From contig NZ_JBNLIA010000013.1 in assembly GCF_050122995.1 (NCBI RefSeq), positions 62,001 to 126,000 on the forward strand: a stretch of DNA of 64,000 nt. Reading direction: 5' to 3'. Position numbers and translations under genes: made by a program. Source of the stretch: Haloparvum alkalitolerans. Lineage in GTDB: Archaea; Halobacteriota; Halobacteria; Halobacteriales; Haloferacaceae. The notes under the pieces are model-generated. The model had not been told where the DNA came from. It was given only the letters and a program-made list of their open reading frames with translations, and did no database searches. This document shows positions 48,280-56,531 of this stretch, one piece after another. Within the stretch, counting starts at the first letter, position 1. Each line of letters begins with the position of its first letter.

Positions 48280-49464
48280 TCAGTCCAGTGCTTCGTCGAA
48301 CGCCTGCTGAAGGTCGGCTTTCAGGTCGTCGACGTGCTCGACGCCGACGGAGACGCGGATGAGGCCGTCGGTGAGCCCGGCCGCGAGTCGCTCCTCGCGC
48401 GGGATGGCCGCGTGGGTCATCGCCGCGGGCTGCTCGATCAGGCTCTCGACGCCGCCGAGCGACTCCGCGAGGGTGAACACCTCGGTCTCGGAGACGACCG
48501 TCGACCCCTGCTCCAGCGTGCCGTCGAGCTCGAACGAGAGCATGCCGCCGAAGTCGTCCATCTGCTCGGCCGCCAGGTCGTGTTGCGGGTGGCTCTCCAG
48601 CCCCGGGTAGTAGACGCGCTCGACCGCGTCGTGGCCCTCGAGCCACTCGGCAAGCTCGCCGGCGTTCTCGCAGTGGCGGTCCATTCGCACGGGGAGCGTC
48701 TTCGTCCCGCGGAGGACGAGGAAGGAGTCGAACGGACCGGGCGTCGCCCCGACGGAGTTCTGGTAGAAGCCGAGGTCGTCGTCCAACTCGGCGTCGTCCA
48801 CGATCAGCGCGCCGCCGACCGTGTCGGAGTGGCCGCCGAGGTACTTCGTCAGCGACTGGGAGACGATGTCCGCGCCGTGTTCGAGCGGGCGCTGGAGGTA
48901 CGGCGTCGCGAACGTGTTGTCGACCGCACAGAGCGCGTCGTGCTCGTGGGCGATGTCGGCGAGCGCCGCGATGTCGTTGACGTTCATCAGGGGGTTCGTC
49001 GGCGTCTCGACCCACACGAGTTCGGTGTTCTCCTGCATCGCGTCCGCGACCGCCTGGTGGTCGGTCGTGTCGACGAACGACGTTTCGAGGTCGTACTGCT
49101 CGTACACCTGCGTGAGGATGCGGTGGGTGCCGCCGTAGACGTCGTCGCCCGCGACCACGTGGTCGCCCGCCTCGAGCAGGTTGAGGACGGTGTTGATCGC
49201 GCCCATGCCCGAGGAGAACGCCCGCGCGTGGCTGCCGTTCTCCAGCGCCGCGAGGTTCTCCTCGAGGTCGGTCCGGGTCGGGTTCCCCGTCCGCGAGTAC
49301 TCGTAGCCGGTGTGTTCGCCCGGCGCGGACTGCTTGTACGTGGAGTTGGCGTAGATGGGCGTCATCAGCGCGCCGGTCTCTGGGTCCGGCTCCTGCCCGG
49401 CGTGGATCGCTCGCGTCTCGATGCGGAACTCGTCGGTCGCGTGCTCGGCGTCGTCGTCGCTCAT
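48280..49464 (-). CDS. Cystathionine gamma-synthase/lyase-family enzyme
   Basis: A 394-residue Cys/Met-metabolism PLP enzyme. The PLP lysine is K207 in SQSLTKYLGGHSD. Other hallmarks are YEYSRTGNPTR, FSSGMGAINTVL, VWVETPTNPLM and a late SLGGVESLIEQPA. The family includes cystathionine gamma-synthase, gamma-lyase and O-acetylhomoserine sulfhydrylase, which cannot be told apart reliably here. It works in methionine or cysteine synthesis by transsulfuration. The start at 49464 (MSDDDAEHATDEFR) fits; a longer frame adds a non-conserved extension. Confidence 0.9.
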   Translation of the reverse strand: MSDDDAEHATDEFRIETRAIHAGQEPDPETGALMTPIYANSTYKQSAPGEHTGYEYSRTGNPTRTDLEENLAALENGSHARAFSSGMGAINTVLNLLEAGDHVVAGDDVYGGTHRILTQVYEQYDLETSFVDTTDHQAVADAMQENTELVWVETPTNPLMNVNDIAALADIAHEHDALCAVDNTFATPYLQRPLEHGADIVSQSLTKYLGGHSDTVGGALIVDDAELDDDLGFYQNSVGATPGPFDSFLVLRGTKTLPVRMDRHCENAGELAEWLEGHDAVERVYYPGLESHPQHDLAAEQMDDFGGMLSFELDGTLEQGSTVVSETEVFTLAESLGGVESLIEQPAAMTHAAIPREERLAAGLTDGLIRVSVGVEHVDDLKADLQQAFDEALD

Positions 49465-49574
49465 GCGTGAACGTTCGCGGCCGGCGGCCTGACTCTTGCC
49501 CTTTCGGTCGGCGAGGCCGTTCCCGACCGGCGCATCCACGAGGGAGACCGCGTGTGGCAGGCGGTAGACCGGCG

Positions 49575-51689
49575 CTACTCGACGATCTCTGAACCGCCCG
49601 GCGGCAGGAACTCCTGGATGCGGTCGGCGCTCGCCACCTTGCGGACGAACGACTGGTCCGCGAACCGATTTTTGAACTCGCGGTAGACCATCATCGCGGC
49701 GTCGTTTTGCGCGTACATCCCCGGCTCCAACTCGATGCTCGTCGCGACGCGGTCGCGAACCGCCGCCGGCGGGCCGCCGATCACGCGCGTCACCGGTTCA
49801 CACTGGACGCCGACCGCGACGCGGCAAGCGATGTCCTCGAAGTAAGTGCGGTCACCACGGATGGCGAAGCCGCCCTTCTCGAGGTACTCGCCGCTCTCGG
49901 GCGTCTTGGACACCTGGTCCGGCTCGACCATGTAGGCGTCGCCCGCGCCCCGGCCCGCCTTCCAGTCCGAGGAGTACGACACCGCGAACTGCGCCGCCTG
50001 CCGGAGCGTCTCCTCGTCGAAGTCGACCGGCTCCGAGGCCTCCGAGGGACCGGCCGCCTTCAGCAGGGTGACCGGGCCGCCGTGGGCCTGCGTGTGGAAG
50101 AAGCGGTCGTGTTTGTCCATGTACTTCTTCACCAACTCCTCGTTCTGGTCGGCGTTGCGCCCCCCGATGACGAGGTAGCCGTCCGACGTGTGGAACCAGC
50201 GGAAGCGCTCGAACCACTCGTCGGTCGTCCGCAGCGGGACCGACGAGCGCGCGAGCCAGTCGGCCGGCTCGTGGTCCTCCGCCTCCTCCTCGTCGGCTTC
50301 CTCGTCCGCCTCGTCTTCCGCCTCCCACTCCTCCTTGCGGCGCTTGACGGCCTCGAGTTCCTCCCGAGTCGCTTCGATGGCCTCCTTGGCGCCCTCCTTT
50401 TTCCCCTCGATGCGCTTGGCCTCCTTGTAGAGCTCGTCCGCGTTCACCTCGACGCCCGCGGTCGCGTCGAGTTCGATCTCGGTGTCGTCGAGCGCCACCG
50501 TCACGGTTCCCTCGCTGCCGTCCACGTCGGTCACCGCCTCGGCCGCGGGGATGCCGCGCTCGGCGCCGGCCGACAGCGTCTCCGCGATCTCGTCCCACGG
50601 GACGCCCTCCTCGCGGGCGTCCTGTACCGTCGAGAGCACCTCGTCGACGAGGTCGTAGTTGGCGTACAGAAGCTCCGCGCGCTCGCGCTCCCGTTCGGCC
50701 TGCTGTTCGAACCCCTCGATAGCGCCCTCCTGCTGCTCGATGATGCGCTGCTGTTTCGCGATCTCCTTCTCGAAGTCCGGCTTCGAGGAGCCGATCTCCT
50801 CGGGTTCCTCGGCCTCCTCCTCCCGCTCGAAGCGGTAGAAGTAGTCGTCGACGGCCGCGTTGAACGAGTCGTACCCCTCGCTCGCGAGGTCCTCGTGTTC
50901 GGTCAGCGGGAACGGGGTCACGTCGACCACGTTCCCGTCGTCGTCCTCGTAGACGCGCGGGTCCAACTCGCCGGCGTGGAGCCGCGCGTCGAGCCGCGCG
51001 ATGGCGTCGTAGAGGGCGCGGTACTGCTCCTCGGTCGCGTCCGCGATGTCGACGGTCTTCTCGACGCCGGCCCGCGAACAGACCTCCTCCGCGTACAGGC
51101 CGCCGAGGTTGAGCTGGGTCGCGAGCGTCCGCACCACGTCGGTGTCTGACTCGTCCATCTTGCGGCCGAAGGCGTCGAAGCTCACGTCCAGCGGGTTGAG
51201 CCGGGAGGCGGGGTACTCGTACTGCGAGCCGGGCGCGACGGTCCGGGACTTCAGCCGGACGGTCTCCAACGCGCCGACCACCTCGCCGGTCTCGTCGAGC
51301 GCCGCGACGTTCCCCTGTCCGAACAGCTCCGCGACGATGCGCGTGTTGCCGTCCTCGCGCGCGAACTCGAAGGTGAGGATGCGGTCGAACTCGTACTGTT
51401 CGACCCCGACGAAGTCCGCGCCCGAGAGCCGATTGCGCAGCATCTTCGCGAAGTTGGGCGGCCGGCCCGGCGCGTCGGGGACGTGTTCCTGTGCCGCGAC
51501 GTGCGCGCGCTTCACGTCGCCGACCTCGATCAGGAGCTCGACGCGCCCCCGGTCGAAGTCCCGGAGCTTGAGCCGGAGCAGGTCGTCGCCGTAGAGGTAG
51601 GCCTTGTCGACCTTCGCCCCCGCGTATCGCCCGAGCTCCGTCACGAGCGCGCGGAGGTCGATGCTCGACAGCTCCGTTTTGCTCTCCAT
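49575..51689 (-). CDS. rqcH: RqcH/NEMF-family ribosome quality-control protein
   Basis: A 704-residue NFACT-N/coiled-coil/NFACT-R protein, the archaeal RqcH/NEMF/Rqc2 family. The N-terminal D102-R103 pair (YEFDRILTFEF) matches the conserved DR motif needed for alanine tailing in relatives. A long coiled coil (about 310-490) is followed by NFACT-R (HTSDGYLVIGGRNADQNEEL and DKHDRFFHTQAHGG). It binds stalled large ribosomal subunits and directs C-terminal alanine-type tails. Glu-rich insertions in the coiled coil are typical of halophiles. The start at 51689 is the only one giving the NFACT-N motif. Confidence 0.92.
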   Translation of the reverse strand: MESKTELSSIDLRALVTELGRYAGAKVDKAYLYGDDLLRLKLRDFDRGRVELLIEVGDVKRAHVAAQEHVPDAPGRPPNFAKMLRNRLSGADFVGVEQYEFDRILTFEFAREDGNTRIVAELFGQGNVAALDETGEVVGALETVRLKSRTVAPGSQYEYPASRLNPLDVSFDAFGRKMDESDTDVVRTLATQLNLGGLYAEEVCSRAGVEKTVDIADATEEQYRALYDAIARLDARLHAGELDPRVYEDDDGNVVDVTPFPLTEHEDLASEGYDSFNAAVDDYFYRFEREEEAEEPEEIGSSKPDFEKEIAKQQRIIEQQEGAIEGFEQQAERERERAELLYANYDLVDEVLSTVQDAREEGVPWDEIAETLSAGAERGIPAAEAVTDVDGSEGTVTVALDDTEIELDATAGVEVNADELYKEAKRIEGKKEGAKEAIEATREELEAVKRRKEEWEAEDEADEEADEEEAEDHEPADWLARSSVPLRTTDEWFERFRWFHTSDGYLVIGGRNADQNEELVKKYMDKHDRFFHTQAHGGPVTLLKAAGPSEASEPVDFDEETLRQAAQFAVSYSSDWKAGRGAGDAYMVEPDQVSKTPESGEYLEKGGFAIRGDRTYFEDIACRVAVGVQCEPVTRVIGGPPAAVRDRVATSIELEPGMYAQNDAAMMVYREFKNRFADQSFVRKVASADRIQEFLPPGGSEIVE

Positions 51690-51832
51690 ACCCGGACCAC
51701 ACGGGGCCCGGAAAAAGGCGTGTCGTTCGCGGGACCGCAGCGAGCGGGATGCCGGGTGGACGCGAAGCGCCGGCTCACTCCCGGTCGCGACGTCGACGCG
51801 CGGCGACGTTCCCGACCGCGGTCGTGACGACC

Positions 51833-53263
51833 CTACCGCGCCGCCTTCACCAGCGAGCGCAGGTCGAGATGACCCGCGCCGTGGTACTGCTCGCCGCCCG
51901 GTTCGCCATCGGTCGCGGTCTCGCGAAGCAGCGACTCCACCTCCGCGACGCCGGCGTCCGGCCGCAGCGACCGCACCAGCGCCACGGCGCCGGACACCTG
52001 TGGCGCCGCCATCGACGTCCCCGCCTTCCAGCCGTAGCCCGGAACGACGCCGCCGTCGCCGTCGGGGGAGACGACCGTCGAGAGGACGAGGTCGTAGTAC
52101 CAGCCGTCGGCGCCGTCGGCTGCCGCGTCGAGGTCCGCGTCGCCGCCCGCCGCGCTCAGATCCACGGCGCTGCCGTAGTTCGTGTAGAAGGCGGGCGAGG
52201 AGGTCGGGTCCTCGAGGCGCTTGAGCGCGAGGTCCTCGCGCTGCTTCCGGTCGTCCCACAGGTAGCCGATGGGGCCGGTCGCTGAGACGCCGAAGACGCC
52301 CTCCACCTCCGTCGGGAGGCTCAGCACGCCCTCGGCGTCCATGTCGATGCCGTCGTTGCCCGCGGAGTTGACCACGAGCATCCCCCGTTTGCGGGCGTGC
52401 GCGGCGGCCCGCTCGTAGGCCTCCTTGACTGACAGCAGCCACGGGAACTCCTCGGGGTCGACGTAGGGGACCGGGTAGCCGAGACTGAGGTTCGCGACGT
52501 CGCACCCCTTGTTCGCGGCGTCGACGATCGCCGCGATGACGTCGCCGGTCGCGCCCGCCACTCCGGAGAAGACGCGCAGCGAGACGACCTCCGCGTCCGG
52601 CGCGGTGCCGAGGACGCCGTCGCCGGTCGCGTTCGTCGCCGCGACCGTGCCCGCGACGTGCGTGCCGTGGTCGCCGGCGCCGTTCGGCCGGAAGTCGTAC
52701 GGGTCCGTGGTGAAGTTCGCGGAGAGGTCCGCGTTCACCGCGTCCGCGAGGTCGGGGTGGGCGTCGGAGACGCCGCTGTCGATCACCGCGACGCGAGCGC
52801 CCTCGCCGGTCGTCGTGTCGTGGACCGTCCGCCGCTCGTCCGGTCGGTCGGAGAGGTCGCCCAGTCGCTGTGCGCGCTTGTCCCACTGGAGCTCGTTGTT
52901 CGTCAAGCCGGCGTCCCAGGCCGGGTCACCGCCCGCGGCGCCGTCCCGGTCGACCTCCGCGACCGGCCCCGCGTTCTCCGGGACCGCTCCCGCGCCGTCC
53001 TGGTACACCGTCACGTCCGGCGTCGTCGAGTCGACGCCCGGGACCGCCGCCGGGTCGCCCCGCGCCGCCAGCAGGTCGATTTCGGAGATGTCGTGAACGA
53101 CCTCCACCTCGTCCGGAACGTCCGCGCGGTCGACCTCCCGAAGGTCGATCAGGAACCGTCCGGAGGCGGGGTCACCGTCGGTCGCGGTCGCCATCCCCGG
53201 GATCATCGCCGTTGCGCCCGCCGCACCGAGTCCCCTCAGCAGGGACCGTCTGTCGAAATTCAT
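51833..53263 (-). CDS. Tat-exported subtilisin-like serine protease (halolysin-type)
   Basis: A 476-residue S8 protease. The N-terminus MNFDRRSLLRGLGAAGA is a twin-arginine signal, and a propeptide-like region follows to about 120. The catalytic triad is D162 (AVIDSGVSD), H199 (GDHGTHVAG) and S417 (GWKAGTSMAAP), with oxyanion N303 (NSAGNDG). It would be secreted, folded in the cytosol and activated outside. The length is slightly short of halolysin with no C-terminal extension after S8. The start at 53263 is preferred, with a slightly earlier ATG at 53272 possible. Confidence 0.92.
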   Translation of the reverse strand: MNFDRRSLLRGLGAAGATAMIPGMATATDGDPASGRFLIDLREVDRADVPDEVEVVHDISEIDLLAARGDPAAVPGVDSTTPDVTVYQDGAGAVPENAGPVAEVDRDGAAGGDPAWDAGLTNNELQWDKRAQRLGDLSDRPDERRTVHDTTTGEGARVAVIDSGVSDAHPDLADAVNADLSANFTTDPYDFRPNGAGDHGTHVAGTVAATNATGDGVLGTAPDAEVVSLRVFSGVAGATGDVIAAIVDAANKGCDVANLSLGYPVPYVDPEEFPWLLSVKEAYERAAAHARKRGMLVVNSAGNDGIDMDAEGVLSLPTEVEGVFGVSATGPIGYLWDDRKQREDLALKRLEDPTSSPAFYTNYGSAVDLSAAGGDADLDAAADGADGWYYDLVLSTVVSPDGDGGVVPGYGWKAGTSMAAPQVSGAVALVRSLRPDAGVAEVESLLRETATDGEPGGEQYHGAGHLDLRSLVKAAR

Positions 53264-53455
53264 GTACACCACCCGCTGTGTGAGAGGGTACCATAACTGG
53301 CGAGACGGGACTGAAAGCTTTTACTTAAATCCGAGAAAACTGATGTTGTGTTTATTCGTATTCTTCCTTGGCCTGTCGCGGTCCGCGGCGAATAAATGCG
53401 GGCGCTGCGAGCGGCCCGGTGCGCCTACGGCGGTACCCGGACCGCACCTCGCGGC

Positions 53456-53923
53456 TCACCCCCGGTCGCGTTCGAGTTCGCGTTCGACGGCCGCGCGGTC
53501 CTCCACGTCCTCCAGCGTCTCGGTCTCCAGGAGCCGCTCCAGTTTGCGCTCGAACTGCTCGTCGGTCAACTCGCCGCTCGCGTAGCGCCGGCGGAGGGTC
53601 TCCAGCGGCGTCTCCCCGTCGCCGCCGCGGTCCGCCGACCCGGCGTCGCCGCTCGCGGACTCCTCGCGGTCGCGCTCGTCGGCGGTCCAGTCGTCGACCC
53701 ACTCCTCGCGGTCCTCGTCGTCGCCGAACAGCTGTGCGACCAGCGGGATCACCGCCGCGTAGCCGACGATCAGGGCCGCGAGCCACCACTCCTGCCCGGT
53801 GAAAAACGCCGCCATCCAGATCCCCGTCACGGCGGTCGAGGCGATGCCCACGGCGTTCTCTCGGAGACGCTCGCGCACGGTGGGGTCGCGTGCCGAGGGC
53901 TCGCTCGCGGAGGGCTCGCTCAT
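53456..53923 (-). CDS. SHOCT-domain membrane protein
   Basis: A 155-residue protein. Two hydrophobic segments (GIASTAVTGIWMAAFF and WLAALIVGYAAVIPLVAQLF, about 26-67) form a hairpin. The C-terminus has a SHOCT-like short helix pair (PLETLRRRYASGELTDEQFERKL, about 110-132) that often mediates oligomerisation. Acidic low-complexity sequence joins the two parts. The start at 53923 follows a TATA-like GTTTTTG about 28 nt upstream on the minus strand. The role is unknown, and it is unrelated to its Elp3 neighbour by sequence. Confidence 0.8.
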   Translation of the reverse strand: MSEPSASEPSARDPTVRERLRENAVGIASTAVTGIWMAAFFTGQEWWLAALIVGYAAVIPLVAQLFGDDEDREEWVDDWTADERDREESASGDAGSADRGGDGETPLETLRRRYASGELTDEQFERKLERLLETETLEDVEDRAAVERELERDRG

Positions 53924-53997
53924 GGCTGCTGATGTGTGGCGGCCGACAAAAACGTTCGCGGTCGGCGTCGTGAGGGGACCCCGCCCGGGTCCGGCCC

Positions 53998-55698
53998 TCA
54001 GAGCCGCTTGGAGACGTACGGCCCGTCCTGTCTGTACCCGAGCTTCTCGCGGTAGTACTGGCGGACGCCGATACCGGAGATGACCGCGAGCTTCGAGAAG
54101 CCGGCGTCGCGGGCCAGCTCCTCGGCGTGGGCCAGCAGGCGCTTGCCGTACCCCTTGTGCTGCCAGTCGCCCTCGCCGCCGAGACCGACCTCGCTGCCGT
54201 AGACGTGGAGCTCGCGCACGAGCGCCGCGTCCGCGAGCTCGCGTCGGACCGGGTCCGACTCCGCGCCGGGCGTACCGGGCTGGCCGGGGGCGTAGGAGGG
54301 GAACCGCAGGCGACAGAAGCCGATCAGCAGGTCGCGGACGGGGTCCTCGAACGCGATGAACTGCTCCGTCCCGCCGCCGGCCTCGTAGGTGGTCACGTTC
54401 AGCTCGACCGCGTCCGGGTCGGGGTCGGCCTCGTTCATCCCCACCTCGCGGGCGCGGATGTCGCGGACCTCGATCCCCCTCTCCTCGGCGCGCTGTTCGG
54501 CGAGTTGGCGGAGGTTGGACTTCCAGACGCCGGCGTCGATGAAGTCCGCCGGGATGTCCCGCTGGACGCGCTGGAGGCGCGTGTACTCCGGGATCTCGCC
54601 CATGATCTCCGCGATGAGGTCCGCGGCCTGCTCGTTGTCGAGGGGGTCGTACTCGTCGCCGTGCCACTGGTCGTAGACGCGCGTCCCTCGGACCACGAGC
54701 GTGGGGTAGATCTTGAGGTAGTCCGGCCGCCAGTCGGGGTTGTCGAACAGCTGGCGGAAGTCCTCCAGACACATCTCCTCGGTCATGCCCGGCTGGCCCG
54801 GCATCATGTGGAAGCCGACCTTGAACGCGGCGTCGCGGAGCCGGCGGTTGGCGTTCCGCGAGGCAGCGTTGCCGTGCCCGCGGTGCATCTCGCGGTTGAT
54901 GCGCTCGTAGGTGGTCTGGACGCCGACCTCCACCTTCGTGCCGCCCAGATCCAGCATCCGGTTTATCTGTTCGGGGTCACACCAGTCGGGCTTCGTCTCG
55001 AAGGTCGTCCCGATATTCCTGATCTCGTTGGTCTCGTTCTCGGCGATCACGTCCTCCAGGTACTCGAACTCCACCTCGTCGGCCGCGGGGGCGAACGACT
55101 CCCCCTCCGCGGGCTCGGGCTCCTTCTCGAGGTCGTAGTCGTTCATCGCCTGCAGCGCGCGCTTGACGAACCACTCCTGGTAGTCGTGCGACCGCGCGGT
55201 CATCGTGCCGCCCATCAGGATGAGTTCGACCTTGTCGACGGGGTGGCCGATCTTCCGGAGCTGTTCGAGCCGCAGGGTGACCTGTCCGTAGGGGTCGTAG
55301 TCGTTCTGCTCGCCGCGGGCCGCGGCCGGCTCGTGGCCGGTGTACGACTGCGCGGAGGAGAACTCGGAGGCGGGGCCGCCCGGACAGTAGAGGCACTTCC
55401 CGTGCGGGCACATCTTCGGCGAGGTCATGATCGCGACCGGCGAGACGCCGGAGGCAGTGCGGACGGGCTTGCGCCGCACGACCTCCTTCACCTCGTCGCG
55501 GAACTCCGCGGGCGCGTAGTCGAGGATCTCGGTGTTCTTGGGCACCTTCGGCGAGGAGAACTCCGAGCAGACGTCGAGCTTCGCGGACTCGAGGTCGTCG
55601 CGCTCGACCTCGCCCGCGAGGATGCGGTCGACCAGCTCCTCGCAGGCGTTCACGAACGCCTCGGGTTCCGTCTCGTCGCTCGGCGCGTCCGTACTCAT
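53998..55698 (-). CDS. elp3: Elp3-type tRNA uridine-34 carboxymethylation enzyme (radical SAM plus acetyltransferase)
   Basis: A 566-residue archaeal Elp3. The radical-SAM cysteines are C97, C102 and C105 (CPHGKCLYCPGG). A Gly-rich loop and the GTKVEVGVQTTYERINREMHRGH segment follow. The C-terminal GNAT domain (about 420-566) has the CoA loop ending HKGYGKRLLAHAEELARDAG. It makes the 5-carboxymethyl group on wobble U34 from acetyl-CoA. A TATA-like CCTTAACC about 30 nt upstream on the minus strand (55725-55732) suggests its own promoter, 80 bp past the upstream regulator gene. Confidence 0.95.
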   Translation of the reverse strand: MSTDAPSDETEPEAFVNACEELVDRILAGEVERDDLESAKLDVCSEFSSPKVPKNTEILDYAPAEFRDEVKEVVRRKPVRTASGVSPVAIMTSPKMCPHGKCLYCPGGPASEFSSAQSYTGHEPAAARGEQNDYDPYGQVTLRLEQLRKIGHPVDKVELILMGGTMTARSHDYQEWFVKRALQAMNDYDLEKEPEPAEGESFAPAADEVEFEYLEDVIAENETNEIRNIGTTFETKPDWCDPEQINRMLDLGGTKVEVGVQTTYERINREMHRGHGNAASRNANRRLRDAAFKVGFHMMPGQPGMTEEMCLEDFRQLFDNPDWRPDYLKIYPTLVVRGTRVYDQWHGDEYDPLDNEQAADLIAEIMGEIPEYTRLQRVQRDIPADFIDAGVWKSNLRQLAEQRAEERGIEVRDIRAREVGMNEADPDPDAVELNVTTYEAGGGTEQFIAFEDPVRDLLIGFCRLRFPSYAPGQPGTPGAESDPVRRELADAALVRELHVYGSEVGLGGEGDWQHKGYGKRLLAHAEELARDAGFSKLAVISGIGVRQYYREKLGYRQDGPYVSKRL

Positions 55699-55778
55699 TA
55701 CGACTGGATCGACGGGTTTCGCGGTTAAGGGTATCGCTCGCGAGAGGTCGCGCTACCGAACACCGAGATAACCGGCCG

Positions 55779-56096
55779 TCACTCCTCGCCGTAGTAGTCG
55801 TCACCGGTCGAGGCCGAACTCGACCGCGTCTGGGCCGCGTACGAGGCGAGGCGGTCGTCGTCCGCGACGGCCCAGTATCGGCCGCGGTGACGGACGAGCC
55901 CACGGTCCTCCAGCCGCGACAGCGCCGCTCCGACGCTCCCGCGCTTGATCCCGGTTGCCTCGTGGATCTCCGTCTGCGTAAACGCCGCGTCGTCGTGCTC
56001 CGCGAGGAACAGGAGGATCCGGTACGGCTGCGTCCCCTCCTCTAGATCGAGGAGGTCCGTAGGCCCCTCATCGAACCGGTCGATGCGAATCGGCAT
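55779..56096 (-). CDS. MarR-like winged-helix regulator, orphan antitoxin-like
   Basis: A 105-residue winged helix: helices LEEGTQPYRILLFLAEHDDAAF and TQTEIHEATGIKRGSVGAALSRLEDRGLVRHRG form the recognition core. I associate this MPIRIDRFDEG-type family with haloarchaeal antitoxins that precede a PemK/MazF-like toxin. Here no toxin follows; elp3 starts 80 bp later. The C-terminus (ASTGDDYYGEE) is also shorter than I expect for paired members. Upstream direct repeats overlap the presumed transcription start, so autoregulation is likely. A free-standing MarR-type regulator is the alternative. Confidence 0.75.
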   Translation of the reverse strand: MPIRIDRFDEGPTDLLDLEEGTQPYRILLFLAEHDDAAFTQTEIHEATGIKRGSVGAALSRLEDRGLVRHRGRYWAVADDDRLASYAAQTRSSSASTGDDYYGEE

Positions 56097-56100
56097 GCCA

Positions 56101-56131
56101 AATAGAACGTAATAGAACGCAATAAATATAT
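56101..56131 (-). promoter_or_regulatory. TATA box plus two direct repeats before the MarR-like gene
   Basis: Read on the minus strand, an AT-rich box (ATATATTTATT, 56121-56131) lies about 30 nt before the ATG at 56096. Two copies of CGTTCTATT (56111-56119 and 56101-56109, period 10) sit between it and the start codon, where a repressor would block initiation. Confidence 0.55.
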
Positions 56132-56281
56132 GGGGGAATCAGGAGGATGGCCAACTCGGGGGAATTTCTCGGCTGTGAGATGGCCACAGAAACGAGCGTT
56201 TTCTCACACGATGCTGAGGCGGTAGCTGTGCGGTATTTCTGTAAGCGAAGCGGTCGCGGTGCGGTTTTGTTGATGTCGTGG

Positions 56282-56530
56282 CACCGCGGCGGCCCTTTTT
56301 GATCGACATTTTTCGAGGAGTGGTGAGCGCGGCGCCTGCGCCGCGCGAACCCGACGATGAAAAAGGTCGGGTTGCGGTGCGGGTTTCTGTCGGGGTCGTG
56401 GTACCGCGGCGGCGCGAGGGCGCGAAGCGCCCGCAGCGCCGACCGCGGCCCCTTTTTGGTCGAGCTTTTTCAAGGGCGGGTGAGCGCGCCGCTGTGCGGC
56501 GCGCAAACCCAACCGCAGAAAAAGGTCGGT
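56282..56530 (-). repeat. Repeat family B, copy 2 (inverted, two tandem units)
   Basis: On the minus strand this repeats the 42031-42146 element twice in tandem. The two hairpins are GCGCGGCGC/GCGCCGCGC (56327-56346) and GCGCGCCGC/GCGGCGCGC (56484-56504); copy 1 has GCCGGCGC/GCGCCGGC. The stems differ but stay perfectly paired. The 45-bp hairpin block 56404-56448 is the other shared part. A T-run (CCTTTTTCTG, minus strand) lies directly after the geranylgeranyl reductase stop at 56532, so this end may also act as its terminator. Confidence 0.85.
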
Positions 56531-56531
56531 G

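Noticed and set aside
56101..56530. Possible CRISPR array because of repeated units
   Set aside because: Only two units of family B, with unequal spacing and hairpin stems that differ, and no cas genes nearby.
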